Shown: positions 37,688-46,365 of the stretch, one piece after another
Numbering within the stretch: the stretch's first letter is position 1
Layout of the letters: the number at the start of each line of letters is the position of its first letter
Notes under the pieces: model-generated
The model's database searches: none
What the model was told of the DNA's origin: nothing
The model's input: only the letters and a program-made list of their open reading frames with translations
Translations under genes and position numbers: made by a program
Assembly (NCBI GenBank): GCA_020073485.1
Contig: JAIQFB010000009.1
Span: 91,418-155,417 of the forward strand
DNA from: Terriglobia bacterium
Lineage (GTDB): Bacteria > Acidobacteriota > Terriglobia > Acidiferrales > UBA7541
Length of the DNA: 64,000 nt
Direction: 5' to 3'

Positions 37688-40318
37688 ATGAAAGTGCTTC
37701 CCAATCCGAATGCGGGGCCCGGCGCGGAAGTGCCGGAGGTGGAAGCGACTCCGATTGTGACGCGGCGGGGAGAGACTGCTCGCGGCGAAGTGGTGCCGGT
37801 GCGTCCGGCAATATCCAGCGCCGAGTCGGCGGCAATCAATTTTTTACGGCAATTCCGCGTGCTGCTGGGAGCGGCGCGCCTGTACCAGCGGCATCATCCC
37901 CGGCTCATGGACATTCTGGCGTCAGCCGAGCAGCAACTGCGCATCGTTCTCACGCTGCAATCTCCTCTCGTGTTTGCCGTCGAGCGCAACGGAATTATCA
38001 TGCCGAGGTACGAAGCCAACGCCGGCGATTTGCTGCACGACCCTCGCGGGGAACTGCGCAGCCTGGCGGAAGAACTGTTGCGCAGCGGCATATGCTCGCT
38101 GCTGTTTGCGCCGCCGATCAATGTCGGCGAACTGGATTTGCTGGCGCATGAGATCAGCCAGGTGCCGCGCGGCTTGACGCCGGGCGATACGAGTTCGCGA
38201 AAACTGTGGGATTCCTGGATCCGGGAAAAATCCGTCACCGGAATTCGCTTGAACATTCCCACCGAGCGGCGCGACTCGTTGCTGCTGGCCAGCCTGGTGT
38301 CGGCCGTGCTTGCCTATGACGAGGACCCGAACCGCTCCGCGCGTTCGCGCGCGATGCAGGCGCAGCCGGCGGCGAGTTTCGAGCAAGTCGCCGCGACCTT
38401 GCGCGTACTGGCAAAACTGGCGCCACCGCGCGATCCGGAAATGCAGAGTTCCGCGGAGGATGTGGCGCGAAGATTTCATTCGGTGGTGACCGGCAGCGAA
38501 CGTGCCGCCGTCTCGCTGATCGTGCACGGCGTTTCCCACGTGAAACCGCGCGAGGGCGAAACCCTGGAGCCGTATCTCGAACGGCTGGCCGACGCCCTGG
38601 TGCTTTCCTTCGTGAAGCAGGAATTCGAGGCGGGCCGTGTGCCCCCGCCGGGAATCGCGCCGCTGCTGGTGCGCCTGGATCAGGACCGCAGCGAAGCCGC
38701 CGCCAGCCCGCATGAGCGGTTCGGCGGCATCCAGCATGACGAACTGCGCGTGGCCCTGTTGTGCGAAAGATTCTGGAACAAGATGCCCGCGAGGATAAAG
38801 GCTAAAACATTGCGCAGCCGCGATGCCTGGTGTATTCCGGCCGCGGTGGTATCGCGTTTTCTGGAGCCCTTGGCCAATGCCGCGGAGAAAAAGAACGCCG
38901 AAGCGGCGGGGCGCGAAGGGCGGGCCGTGCTGCTGGCCTATGCGCGCTGCCTGGAATCGGAAGAAAGCAAAGCGCGACGGACCGTGGCCGCGGGCCTGGC
39001 GGAAATCGCGCCTCAAATCGAACGCCTGTGGCCGCATCCCTCCGCGAGCGATTTCGGGCGCGGCATCGTGCACGCCCTGCTGCTGGAAACCTCGCCGGGG
39101 ATCGCCGGACTGCTTTCCGCGGTGGTCGAGAATCTTGCCCGCGTTTCGCTGGTTCGGCAGGAATATAACGAGTTCGAGCGCATCCTTGAGGCTCTGGAAT
39201 CGGCGCCCCGGGACGACGAACACGCGCACATCACCACATTGGTGGGGCGCATCCTCACCGACGAACAGTGGTTTTATCTGGTGGACGAAGCACTGGCCAA
39301 CCGGCCGCTCAATCCGGTCATTCCCCGCCTGCTCCGCAGGTGCCCGGACCGGCTAATCGACAGGCTGAGTCTGCTGCTGACCGCGCCCAACGGGATGAAT
39401 TCATTTTCTGCCATGGTGCGATTGGTGCACGCGACCGGCGAGCCGGTGCTCGGGGCGCTGGAAACGCGATTGTACGAACCGCGCCGCCAGCGCATCGCGA
39501 CGTCCATACAACTACTTTCCGCCTCCGACCCGAAGCGCCTGGCGGCTGCGCTGCCCAGGGCCCTGGCAAGCTGGGAGTGGAGTTTGCAGGATCTGGCCGT
39601 CACGGAACTGACGCGGTGGACCAATCCTCCGGTGGTCGCGGCGTCAGCGCAGGCGTTTCTGGCCACTCTTGCGGAAGCGCATGCGATGGTCGTGCCGTGC
39701 ATGATCGACCACATCGGGCTCGCGCACGAAACTTCGGCGGTGCCCCTGTTGCAGCAAATCGCCACGGGCGAACATCCCGCGCTGCGCGACATTTTCTTCC
39801 GCATCAAGTCCGTCGAGGCCCTCGGCAGAATGCGCGTGGCCGAAGGCGCACCGCTATTGCTGAAGATCGTCCGGGAGCGCAATGGCCTGGCGCATGTCGA
39901 GCCGGCCGCGCTGCGCTCGGCCGCGGAAGAGGCTCTGGGACTTCTGGAAAATCGCCCATCATCCGCGCGATCGCGCACGGCGGACAGCGCCCGGGCCAAA
40001 TCCGGCGTGGCGCATTCCCGCCCCCGGCGGTACCTGCGCGCCCGCTTGCAGGCGCCGCTTTCGGCGACAATTACCGCGCCGCGGGCCGCGGCTGCGCGTG
40101 TGCGGACCATCGCCCTGGGCGGAGCGCTTTTGGAAACCGAACAGCGACTGGCTGTGGGCGAATCGCTGCAACTGGAAATGCGCGCGGGGATGAGGAAAAT
40201 CCAGTGCACGGCCGTGGTGCGAAACGTCGCCACCAACGGAATCGGCGTGGAATTCGTGCACCTGAAGCCGGAAGACCGCGAGCGCCTGCGGCGGCTGGTC
40301 TCGCAACTGCTGAAATAG
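37688..40318 (+). CDS. large helical-repeat (HEAT-like) protein with C-terminal PilZ domain
   Basis: 876 residues. Most of the protein is helical repeats. The clearest HEAT-like unit is at about 680-745 (ETSAVPLLQQIATGEHPALR, SVEALGRMRVAEGAPLLLKI). The last 100 residues look like PilZ: RRYLRARLQAPLSATIT, then VRTIALGGALLETEQRL, then VVRNVATNGIGVEFVHLKPE. The arginine pair in RRYLRAR fits the c-di-GMP-binding RxxxR motif; the second motif is only partly kept. The N-terminal 160 residues contain QFRVLLGAARLYQRHHPRLM, found in other acidobacterial signalling proteins as far as I recall. I infer a c-di-GMP-responsive scaffold. Output is unknown. Confidence 0.7.
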   Translation: MKVLPNPNAGPGAEVPEVEATPIVTRRGETARGEVVPVRPAISSAESAAINFLRQFRVLLGAARLYQRHHPRLMDILASAEQQLRIVLTLQSPLVFAVERNGIIMPRYEANAGDLLHDPRGELRSLAEELLRSGICSLLFAPPINVGELDLLAHEISQVPRGLTPGDTSSRKLWDSWIREKSVTGIRLNIPTERRDSLLLASLVSAVLAYDEDPNRSARSRAMQAQPAASFEQVAATLRVLAKLAPPRDPEMQSSAEDVARRFHSVVTGSERAAVSLIVHGVSHVKPREGETLEPYLERLADALVLSFVKQEFEAGRVPPPGIAPLLVRLDQDRSEAAASPHERFGGIQHDELRVALLCERFWNKMPARIKAKTLRSRDAWCIPAAVVSRFLEPLANAAEKKNAEAAGREGRAVLLAYARCLESEESKARRTVAAGLAEIAPQIERLWPHPSASDFGRGIVHALLLETSPGIAGLLSAVVENLARVSLVRQEYNEFERILEALESAPRDDEHAHITTLVGRILTDEQWFYLVDEALANRPLNPVIPRLLRRCPDRLIDRLSLLLTAPNGMNSFSAMVRLVHATGEPVLGALETRLYEPRRQRIATSIQLLSASDPKRLAAALPRALASWEWSLQDLAVTELTRWTNPPVVAASAQAFLATLAEAHAMVVPCMIDHIGLAHETSAVPLLQQIATGEHPALRDIFFRIKSVEALGRMRVAEGAPLLLKIVRERNGLAHVEPAALRSAAEEALGLLENRPSSARSRTADSARAKSGVAHSRPRRYLRARLQAPLSATITAPRAAAARVRTIALGGALLETEQRLAVGESLQLEMRAGMRKIQCTAVVRNVATNGIGVEFVHLKPEDRERLRRLVSQLLK

Positions 40319-40609
40319 GGTTCTCCCTCCAGTACGAAGCGATCTCTATACAATTTGAAGTGCGGGCACCAGTAGAACAGGCTTCAGCCTGTTGGGTTTT
40401 GTCTTTCTCAAATTTAAATCAAGCCAGGCGAACAGACTGTAGAAAGGACTTTCCCCCGTCATTCCGAGCGAAGCGAGGAATCCTTCTTCGGTTTAGGTCC
40501 GAGATAAAGAGGGATTCCTCGCTTCGCTCGGAATGACGACGCGAGGTAATCGTTTCGCCGCCGTTGCTATGGGTTTTACGCGAGTCGCGAAACACCTTCT
40601 GAACTGGTG
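40319..40609. repeat. convergent gap with CTGAAG-type hairpin and CATTCC-type inverted repeat, copy 2
   Basis: At about 40371-40396 AACAGG and CCTGTT pair around CTTCAG in the hairpin AACAGGCTTCAGCCTGTT. At 40458-40537 GTCATTCCGAGCGAAGCGAG pairs with CTCGCTTCGCTCGGAATGAC; these outer arms are perfect over 20 bases. The two elements together fill the space between convergent genes. Confidence 0.88.
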
Positions 40610-41986
40610 TTATTCGTCCGTATCAGGGGCGGAGAGCGTAGGGCGGGGAGAGGTTTCGATGGGATCGATGTCGGGAACGTCTGAGTTCCCGACTCCCAAC
40701 TCGTTGAACTTGCGAACCGATGGGACCAAGCGGCTGTCAAAGGACGAAACGGCGCTGTTGTAGGCTTTATTCGCGCGCTCCAAGCCCTTGGCCACGTCCG
40801 CGAGATGCTCGGCGAACTTTAGAATGCGGTCGTAGAGTTCCTTGCCCAGATTCTTTATTTTTTCGGCATTTTCCGTAACCACTTGCTGGTTCCAGCCGTA
40901 GGCAATGGCGCGCAGCAGGGCGATCAGCGTGGTGGGGCTGGCGAGGACGACGCGCTTCTCGATGGCGTCTTCAATCAGCGTCCGGTCCTGTTCGAGCGCG
41001 GCGCTGAAAAATGATTCTCCCGGCACGAACAAGACGACGAATTCCGGCGTGCGCTCAAACTGCTTCCAGTATTCCTTGGCGGAGAGGCGATTCACGTGGT
41101 CGCGAACCAGGCCCGCATGCTGCGCCATGGCCGCGCGATATTCCGCATCGCTGCGCGCGCTGGTGGCGGCGAATGAAGCGTGCAAGGGTACTTTCGCGTC
41201 GATCACGATCTGCGCATCGCCCGGCAGGTGCACGATCAGGTCCGGGCGCAGGCGCCCGTCCTCGACATCCACGGAAACCTGCTCCACAAAATCGCAATGC
41301 GGCGACATCCCCGCCAGTTCCACGGCGCGCCGCAGCGTCAGCTCACCCCACTTCCCTTTCACTTGCGGCTGCTTCAGCGAACTCACCAGGCTTCCGGTTT
41401 CGACGCGCAATTCCTTGCTGGTGGTGGCGAGTTGCTGCACCTCCATGCGCAGGCCGCCGTATGCTTCTTGCCGCGCCGATTCAATTTTGGTCACCTCGGC
41501 GCGCAGTTCGTCCACGGCTTTTTGCAGGGGTTCGACCATCCCGCCGATGGCGACTTTGCGCTGCTCGAGGTCGCCGGAAGCTTCTTTTTGCAGCGACTGG
41601 AAGCGCGCCCCGGCAAGGTCCATGAACTGTTTGCTGCTGGCCTGCAGCGCGTCGCTGGCCAGCGATTGAAACGCTTCCTTCAGTTTCTTCTCCGATTCCT
41701 CGAGCAGGCGCCTTTGTTCGGCGATATTCGCGCGCTGACCTTCGGCTTCCTTGTCGGCCGCAGCGCGCAGCTTTTGCTCCTCCTCGACGCGCCCCTGCAG
41801 CGAGCGGACCTGCTGCTGCAGGTCGGCAGACTGTTTCTTCAATTCTTCCGCCGCGCCCTGCCGGCTGGCGGCTTGTTTTTCGAGGTCCAGTTTTTGAGTC
41901 TGCGAAGACGCGCGGGCCCACAGCCAGGCCACAAGAAAACCCGCGGCGAAGCCGATGGCTGCGATTATTCCGGTGATGGCATTCAC
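40610..41986 (-). CDS. rmuC: DNA recombination protein RmuC
   Basis: 458 residues. An N-terminal membrane helix (TGIIAAIGFAAGFLVAWLWA) is followed by a coiled coil of about 130 residues (ELKKQSADLQQQVRSLQGRV). The RmuC nuclease-like core follows from about 200 (LKQPQVKGKWGELTLRRAVE, GDAQIVIDAKVPLHASF, VVLFVPGESFFSAALEQDRT, ASPTTLIALLRAIAYGW). RmuC limits inversions at short inverted repeats. It is notable that this window is full of such repeats, although one need not explain the other. The gene follows a TIG-like gene on the same strand at a gap of 109 bases. Confidence 0.92.
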   Translation of the reverse strand: MNAITGIIAAIGFAAGFLVAWLWARASSQTQKLDLEKQAASRQGAAEELKKQSADLQQQVRSLQGRVEEEQKLRAAADKEAEGQRANIAEQRRLLEESEKKLKEAFQSLASDALQASSKQFMDLAGARFQSLQKEASGDLEQRKVAIGGMVEPLQKAVDELRAEVTKIESARQEAYGGLRMEVQQLATTSKELRVETGSLVSSLKQPQVKGKWGELTLRRAVELAGMSPHCDFVEQVSVDVEDGRLRPDLIVHLPGDAQIVIDAKVPLHASFAATSARSDAEYRAAMAQHAGLVRDHVNRLSAKEYWKQFERTPEFVVLFVPGESFFSAALEQDRTLIEDAIEKRVVLASPTTLIALLRAIAYGWNQQVVTENAEKIKNLGKELYDRILKFAEHLADVAKGLERANKAYNSAVSSFDSRLVPSVRKFNELGVGNSDVPDIDPIETSPRPTLSAPDTDE

Positions 41987-42095
41987 AATCGGACCTTCGA
42001 TGACGGAAAGTGTGAGAGTCTACGATTCACGATGGCGAAATTCTATCACGGCCGGAGCGCGCGACCAGCGGCTCCGGTGACAACCTCAATCCCGG

Positions 42096-43061
42096 CTAGT
42101 TTGCGCCGTGCGGATTCGGCGTATCGGCGGGCACGAGCCGCGCCGTGACCACGTAATTCCCAGAGGCGAGAAATTTCATTTCCACAGGGGCGATATTCTG
42201 TTCGCCTCCGGAGGTACCCACGCGCTGCAAATTGCCATGCAGGAGCTGGATGATTTCCGGGGAAGCATTGCGGACTTCGACGTCCAACGGGTCCGTGGTG
42301 CCGTGAACGCGCAGAATCAGTTTTCCCTCGGCGCCGGCGGTCGGCACTTCGGCGGGACCGCTAAAATCGAGCAGCACCCCGGTGACGGGCATCGGACCAG
42401 TTTCGGATCCGCCCGCGCGCACGCGAAGTGTGATGGATCCAAGGGCGATATGCAACCCCGGCAAGATTACGAGGGAAACCGGCGAGGATGCAACGACCAG
42501 ACATGGTTGTTCGCCCAGAAAAACATGATTGGAATCCGCCGTGCCGCGAAATCCCCGACCCTCAATCGCAAAGCGATCGAGGATCGCCAGGACATGGGGA
42601 TAGGAGGTCACCTTCAAACTGGATGCGTCTGCCGCGGCCCCGGCGGGCACCAGCGTTTCCTTATCGGACACGACGGCGGAGGAAGCCGCGATTTTGCGGC
42701 CCGCGATTTTGGCGATCAGTGGACCGGGACCGCTGGGAGGGAGGAAAGTCGCGCGGCCCGTGGAATCGGTCGTAACCTTTTCCGAGGGACTCCCGGCGGC
42801 CCCCGTGCCCGCCCCTCCGGAAATCTCCACTGCAACGCCGGACACCAAGCGGCCGGCGCCATCGACCACCGCAAGCGTGGCCTGCGCGCCGGCAACGACC
42901 GCAGACGGAAGAATGATCGCGCGCGGAACCTGCACCCGTTGCGCGGGGACATCCTGCGCCGCCGCAATCGCCGAACCGCAGGCGATCGCCCCACCGCACG
43001 CCATCAGGAGAAGGCTCAGGCGCACGCCCAAGGAATGGCGACAGTCCCACACTGGAAACAT
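42096..43061 (-). CDS. exported protein with Ig-like and TIG-like regions
   Basis: About 321 residues from ATG 43061. A signal peptide (LSLLLMACGGAIACGSAIAA) is followed by an Ig-like, probably big-1-type region (VAGAQATLAVVDGAGRLVSG, KVTTDSTGRATFLPP). An IPT/TIG-like region lies at about 145-195 (AILDRFAIEGRGFRG, NHVFLGEQPCLVVASSPVSL). A C-terminal beta region follows. This is a surface or periplasmic binding/adhesion architecture. No specific role can be read from it. Confidence 0.65.
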   Translation of the reverse strand: MFPVWDCRHSLGVRLSLLLMACGGAIACGSAIAAAQDVPAQRVQVPRAIILPSAVVAGAQATLAVVDGAGRLVSGVAVEISGGAGTGAAGSPSEKVTTDSTGRATFLPPSGPGPLIAKIAGRKIAASSAVVSDKETLVPAGAAADASSLKVTSYPHVLAILDRFAIEGRGFRGTADSNHVFLGEQPCLVVASSPVSLVILPGLHIALGSITLRVRAGGSETGPMPVTGVLLDFSGPAEVPTAGAEGKLILRVHGTTDPLDVEVRNASPEIIQLLHGNLQRVGTSGGEQNIAPVEMKFLASGNYVVTARLVPADTPNPHGAN

Positions 43062-43168
43062 GGCAGGGATTCTACATCGGCAAGGCGCCAGGCGCGAAAT
43101 CGCAAAGTATCGCGAGGGTTCGGCGACAAGGTCCACGTCTACCCAATGCGGCACGACCCCTTATTGGC

Positions 43169-43202
43169 GTCATTCCAATTCCCGGAAGGGACTGGGAATG
43201 AC
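43169..43202. repeat. short CATTCC-type inverted repeat
   Basis: GTCATTCCAATTCCCGG is followed by a right arm ending GGGAATGAC at 43202. It is a shortened relative of the copies at 6718, 40458 and 55421 and lies downstream of the HD-GYP gene. The rest of the 218-base gap (43062-43279) holds no gene. Confidence 0.6.
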
Positions 43203-43279
43203 GATGTCTTTTTACTTTTTGCAATATTGTGAATAGCTTAAAGCTAAGGATTCTCAGCGAATGTTCCCGGGTTTGCTTC

Positions 43280-45244
43280 TTAACGCTTGTCCGCAAGAGT
43301 GTAGATCTTCGAATCGAGAAAGAGGCGGTAGAGGTCGGGGTCCAGTTCGTTATCGCGCACGGACATTTCCAGAATGTCGAGGGCGCGATCGGGAGGAACG
43401 GCTTTCTTGTATGGGCGGTCGGAAGCCGAAAGGGCATCAAAAATATCGCAAATGGTCATGATCTTCGCCTGCAGGGGAATCTCGTCGCCCCGCAGCCGGT
43501 AGGGATAGCCCGTGCCGTTGAGTTTTTCGTGGTGCGCGCGGGCGATCCGCGGGATCTCGCGAATCTCCTTGGTCCAGGGAATCTGCAACAGGAAATTGAA
43601 ACTGTGGACGACATGAGATTCGATCTGCGCGCGCTCGTCCGGATTGAGGCTCCCTTGCGGGATGGAAAGGAAGCGGACCTCCTCCGGCGTGAGAACGGGC
43701 CGCTCGACGCCGCGCGGGTCGCGATAGGTCTGGCGCGCGATCTCGAAGAGGCTTTCAAACTGGCCGGCGGGCAAGACAGTCGGTTCGTTCGATTGAAGGA
43801 CAGTTTCAAACTGGCTTTCCAGGGCGATCCTGCGGAGGCGATATTGCTCTTCGAGGGAGGCAATGCGCACCAGAGCCTCGGCGCGGTCCAGTTCCAACAG
43901 CAGCCGCACTTTTTCGCGCTCCAGGGAGGCTTCGAGGTCCTTGTAGAGATAGTCAAAGCGGTGCGCAACGACGTCCATCTGCATGGGATAAAGCTTCTTC
44001 GCCTTGACCAGAACTTCCTCGCGCACGCCGACTTTTCCAAAGTCGTGTAGCAGCGCGGCATAGCGAATTTCCTTCATTTGCTCGGGGGCAAAGCGGGTTC
44101 CCGCGTACACGCCGGTATCCACGCGGTCCACGATTTCCGCAAGGCCGACGGTCATCTGCGATACGCGGTGGGAATGGCCGGAGGTGGTGGGATCGCGTTG
44201 CTCGATCGCGGTTACCGCGGCTTGCACGAAGCCCTCGAATAGCGTTTCGATGTCCTGAACCAGGCGGCTATTTTCGTAGGCTACGGCCGCTTGCGAGGCC
44301 AGCGATAGCGCCAGGCGCACGGCGCGCTTGGAAAACGGGCGCACCTCCCGAGCCACAATTTCGGGGCTGGTGAGGCGCATGCCGGGGTGCATTTTGCAAT
44401 TGATCAACTGCAAGACTCCGAGGACTTCGCCGCGCCCGTTCTTCATGGGCAGCGTCAGAAGCGATCGGGTGCGGTATCCGGTTTCGTTGTCATAGCTGCG
44501 GTTGAAGCGGTACGGGCGGCTGGCGGGGATGCGGTGGGCATCGGCCAGGTTGATGACTTCTCCGTGCGTCGCCGCGTAGCCGGCCAGGGAATTTTCGCGA
44601 AGTGGCAGCGTAAATTCGACAAACGGAAAGCGCATGCTGTCGTTTTGTGTCCGCTTGAAACGAAGATGGCGAACGCCCGGCCCCCCCGCCAGCACATCGG
44701 GCGGCGCTTCCTCGACCAGGTACAGCGATCCGGCGTCGGCGCCGGTAATCTGGCGGGCCTTGGACAGAATCATTTCCAGCAGTTCGCCCACATCGTGCGT
44801 TTCCGACAAGGCCATGCCGATGCGATTGAGCTCTTCCATCTCGCGCTCGGTGCGTTTCAGGTCAGTGCGCGCGGCGCGCTCGCGCTGCGCAAGCTCGATG
44901 TTGGCAAACGCAGCATCGATCGTTTTGCGGACATGGGCCGGGTTGGCCTTGCGCGGAAGCGTCGCGAAGCACTCATGTTCCTGCGAGGAAGTTGTGCCGT
45001 TGCGCGAAACACCGATCAGCCGGACCTGGCGGGTGCGGCGCGTCAGATGCCTCAAGGTACTCAGATCGCCGGCCTCGAGATCGGCCAGGCAAACGATGGG
45101 AGCATCGCCTGTAGCGGGAGCTATCGCCTGGTGTCCGTTGGAGGCGCGCGGAAGAGCGCGCAGGGTGTACCGCCGTCCGAGCGGCCTGGCTAGAGGGGCA
45201 GCGAGGGTCCGCTCAAAGTACCAGATTTCGGCAAGTTGCGGCAT
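43280..45244 (-). CDS. GAF/HD-GYP cyclic-di-GMP phosphodiesterase-like protein
   Basis: 654 residues. The N-terminal 115 residues look like a degenerate receiver domain without the phospho-acceptor pattern. A helix leads into a GAF domain at about 140-325 (SETHDVGELLEMILSKARQI, RSLLTLPMKNGRGEVLGVLQ). The HD-GYP domain starts near 340: AVTAIEQRDPTTSGHSHRVS, then LLHDFGKVG near 400 and HHEKLNGTGYPYRL near 570. Metal- and substrate-binding motifs are intact, so hydrolysis of c-di-GMP is likely. The HD and GYP motifs are about 170 residues apart instead of the usual 60. The extra 110 residues hold a coiled coil. Confidence 0.88.
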   Translation of the reverse strand: MPQLAEIWYFERTLAAPLARPLGRRYTLRALPRASNGHQAIAPATGDAPIVCLADLEAGDLSTLRHLTRRTRQVRLIGVSRNGTTSSQEHECFATLPRKANPAHVRKTIDAAFANIELAQRERAARTDLKRTEREMEELNRIGMALSETHDVGELLEMILSKARQITGADAGSLYLVEEAPPDVLAGGPGVRHLRFKRTQNDSMRFPFVEFTLPLRENSLAGYAATHGEVINLADAHRIPASRPYRFNRSYDNETGYRTRSLLTLPMKNGRGEVLGVLQLINCKMHPGMRLTSPEIVAREVRPFSKRAVRLALSLASQAAVAYENSRLVQDIETLFEGFVQAAVTAIEQRDPTTSGHSHRVSQMTVGLAEIVDRVDTGVYAGTRFAPEQMKEIRYAALLHDFGKVGVREEVLVKAKKLYPMQMDVVAHRFDYLYKDLEASLEREKVRLLLELDRAEALVRIASLEEQYRLRRIALESQFETVLQSNEPTVLPAGQFESLFEIARQTYRDPRGVERPVLTPEEVRFLSIPQGSLNPDERAQIESHVVHSFNFLLQIPWTKEIREIPRIARAHHEKLNGTGYPYRLRGDEIPLQAKIMTICDIFDALSASDRPYKKAVPPDRALDILEMSVRDNELDPDLYRLFLDSKIYTLADKR

Positions 45245-45442
45245 TAGAGAGGGTGCGGCGCGCTGCAGGGGTTGGGGTTCCGCAGGCTCACCGCTAGTGC
45301 AAGTATAAGGGAATTGAATACCCGCACCTAGCCCGGCAAGCGGGTTAGTGTCGTGAAAGGACGTAACTACTTGTAGGACAGCCTATTGCGCCGGAAAACT
45401 CCGTTTGCTAGTCTGAATTTTATTGGAAGGAGGCGTCGCAGC

Positions 45443-45511
45443 GTGACGCTGGAGTGTGATTTGACCGCGGGCAGCCGGGAAACGAATGTAACTCTGTGCC
45501 CGGCCGAATGA
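45443..45511 (+). CDS. possible 22-residue leader peptide coupled to the PP2C gene
   Basis: GGAAGGAGG (45425-45433) is the strongest ribosome site in this gap. The first start codon after it is a GTG at 45443, which opens a 22-codon frame (MTLECDLTAG start). It ends with a TGA that overlaps the ATG of the PP2C gene as ATGA (45508-45511). The PP2C ATG has no ribosome site of its own, so coupling through this small frame would explain its translation. The peptide has no recognisable sequence. It could be a pure coupling device. Confidence 0.4.
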   Translation: MTLECDLTAGSRETNVTLCPAE

Positions 45512-46332
45512 GGTCCCTTTTGCGCATTCAAACCGGAGCGCGCACCGACCTCGGGCGCATCCGAAAAAACAACGAAGACAGTTACCAGATTGAGCCCGCG
45601 CTGAGCCTGTTCGTGTTGTCCGACGGAATGGGCGGAGAAGCCCACGGCGAATTGGCCAGCAATCTCGCGGTCCAGACGATCGTGACCCATTGCCAGCAGG
45701 CGGAGAACAGCCGCGCGACCCCCATTTTCGGTGAGTCGCAGCCCGATGTTTCCGAGCGGACCAACCGCTTGGCGAGCGCCATCCACCTTGCAAATCGCAA
45801 AATTTATGAAATGGCCGCCGCCAATCCAGGGCAAAAAGGAATGGGCGCGACCATCGTGACCGCCTGGATCGACGGGCAGAAGCTTTCGCTCGCGCACGTC
45901 GGCGATAGCAGGGCCTATTTGTTGCGGGCCGGCTCGCTCGATCAGCTGACGGCCGACCATTCCCTGGTGGCTGAAAAAGTGCGCATCGGAATCCTGACGC
46001 CGCAGGAAGCCGACGCCAGCGAGATGCAGAGCGTGTTGACGCGCGCGGTGGGCACCAACGCCACCGTGCAGGTCGATTCCAACGAACAGATTTTGCTGGT
46101 GGGTGACACACTGCTGCTGTGCTCGGACGGGTTGACGCGCATGGTGACCGATCCGGAAATCGCGAGCACGCTGCTGACCAGCACGTCCGCGCAGGAAGCC
46201 GCGGACCGCCTGGTCGATCTGGCAAACGATTACGGCGGCGTGGACAACGTCAGCGCGATCGTCATTCGCGTGACGCAAAAGTCCGACGGCATGCTGGACC
46301 GCTTGAAAGTCTGGAAACGAAATTCCGGGTAA
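45508..46332 (+). CDS. PP2C-family Ser/Thr protein phosphatase
   Basis: 274 residues from ATG 45508; a GTG at 45496 is in the same frame. Motifs are complete: RTDLGRIRKNNEDSY, the metal site LFVLSDGMGGEAHGELAS, GMGATIVTAWIDGQKLSLAH followed by VGDSRAYLLR, DHSLVAEKVR, LLLCSDGLTRMV and DNVSAIVIRV. It removes phosphate from Ser/Thr in a Mn/Mg-dependent manner and probably opposes Ser/Thr kinases such as the one at 35.5 kb. The FHA gene follows 33 bases downstream and the cyclase gene after that, so the three form an operon. Confidence 0.93.
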   Translation: MRSLLRIQTGARTDLGRIRKNNEDSYQIEPALSLFVLSDGMGGEAHGELASNLAVQTIVTHCQQAENSRATPIFGESQPDVSERTNRLASAIHLANRKIYEMAAANPGQKGMGATIVTAWIDGQKLSLAHVGDSRAYLLRAGSLDQLTADHSLVAEKVRIGILTPQEADASEMQSVLTRAVGTNATVQVDSNEQILLVGDTLLLCSDGLTRMVTDPEIASTLLTSTSAQEAADRLVDLANDYGGVDNVSAIVIRVTQKSDGMLDRLKVWKRNSG

Positions 46333-46365
46333 GGATTCGCAGCCCCTGGCTTCGGGTAATTCACC

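Noticed and set aside
42096..43154. longer N-terminus of the TIG-like protein (start at 43154)
   Set aside because: The extra 31 residues run through the CATTCC-type repeat flank and precede a clear signal peptide that begins at 43061.
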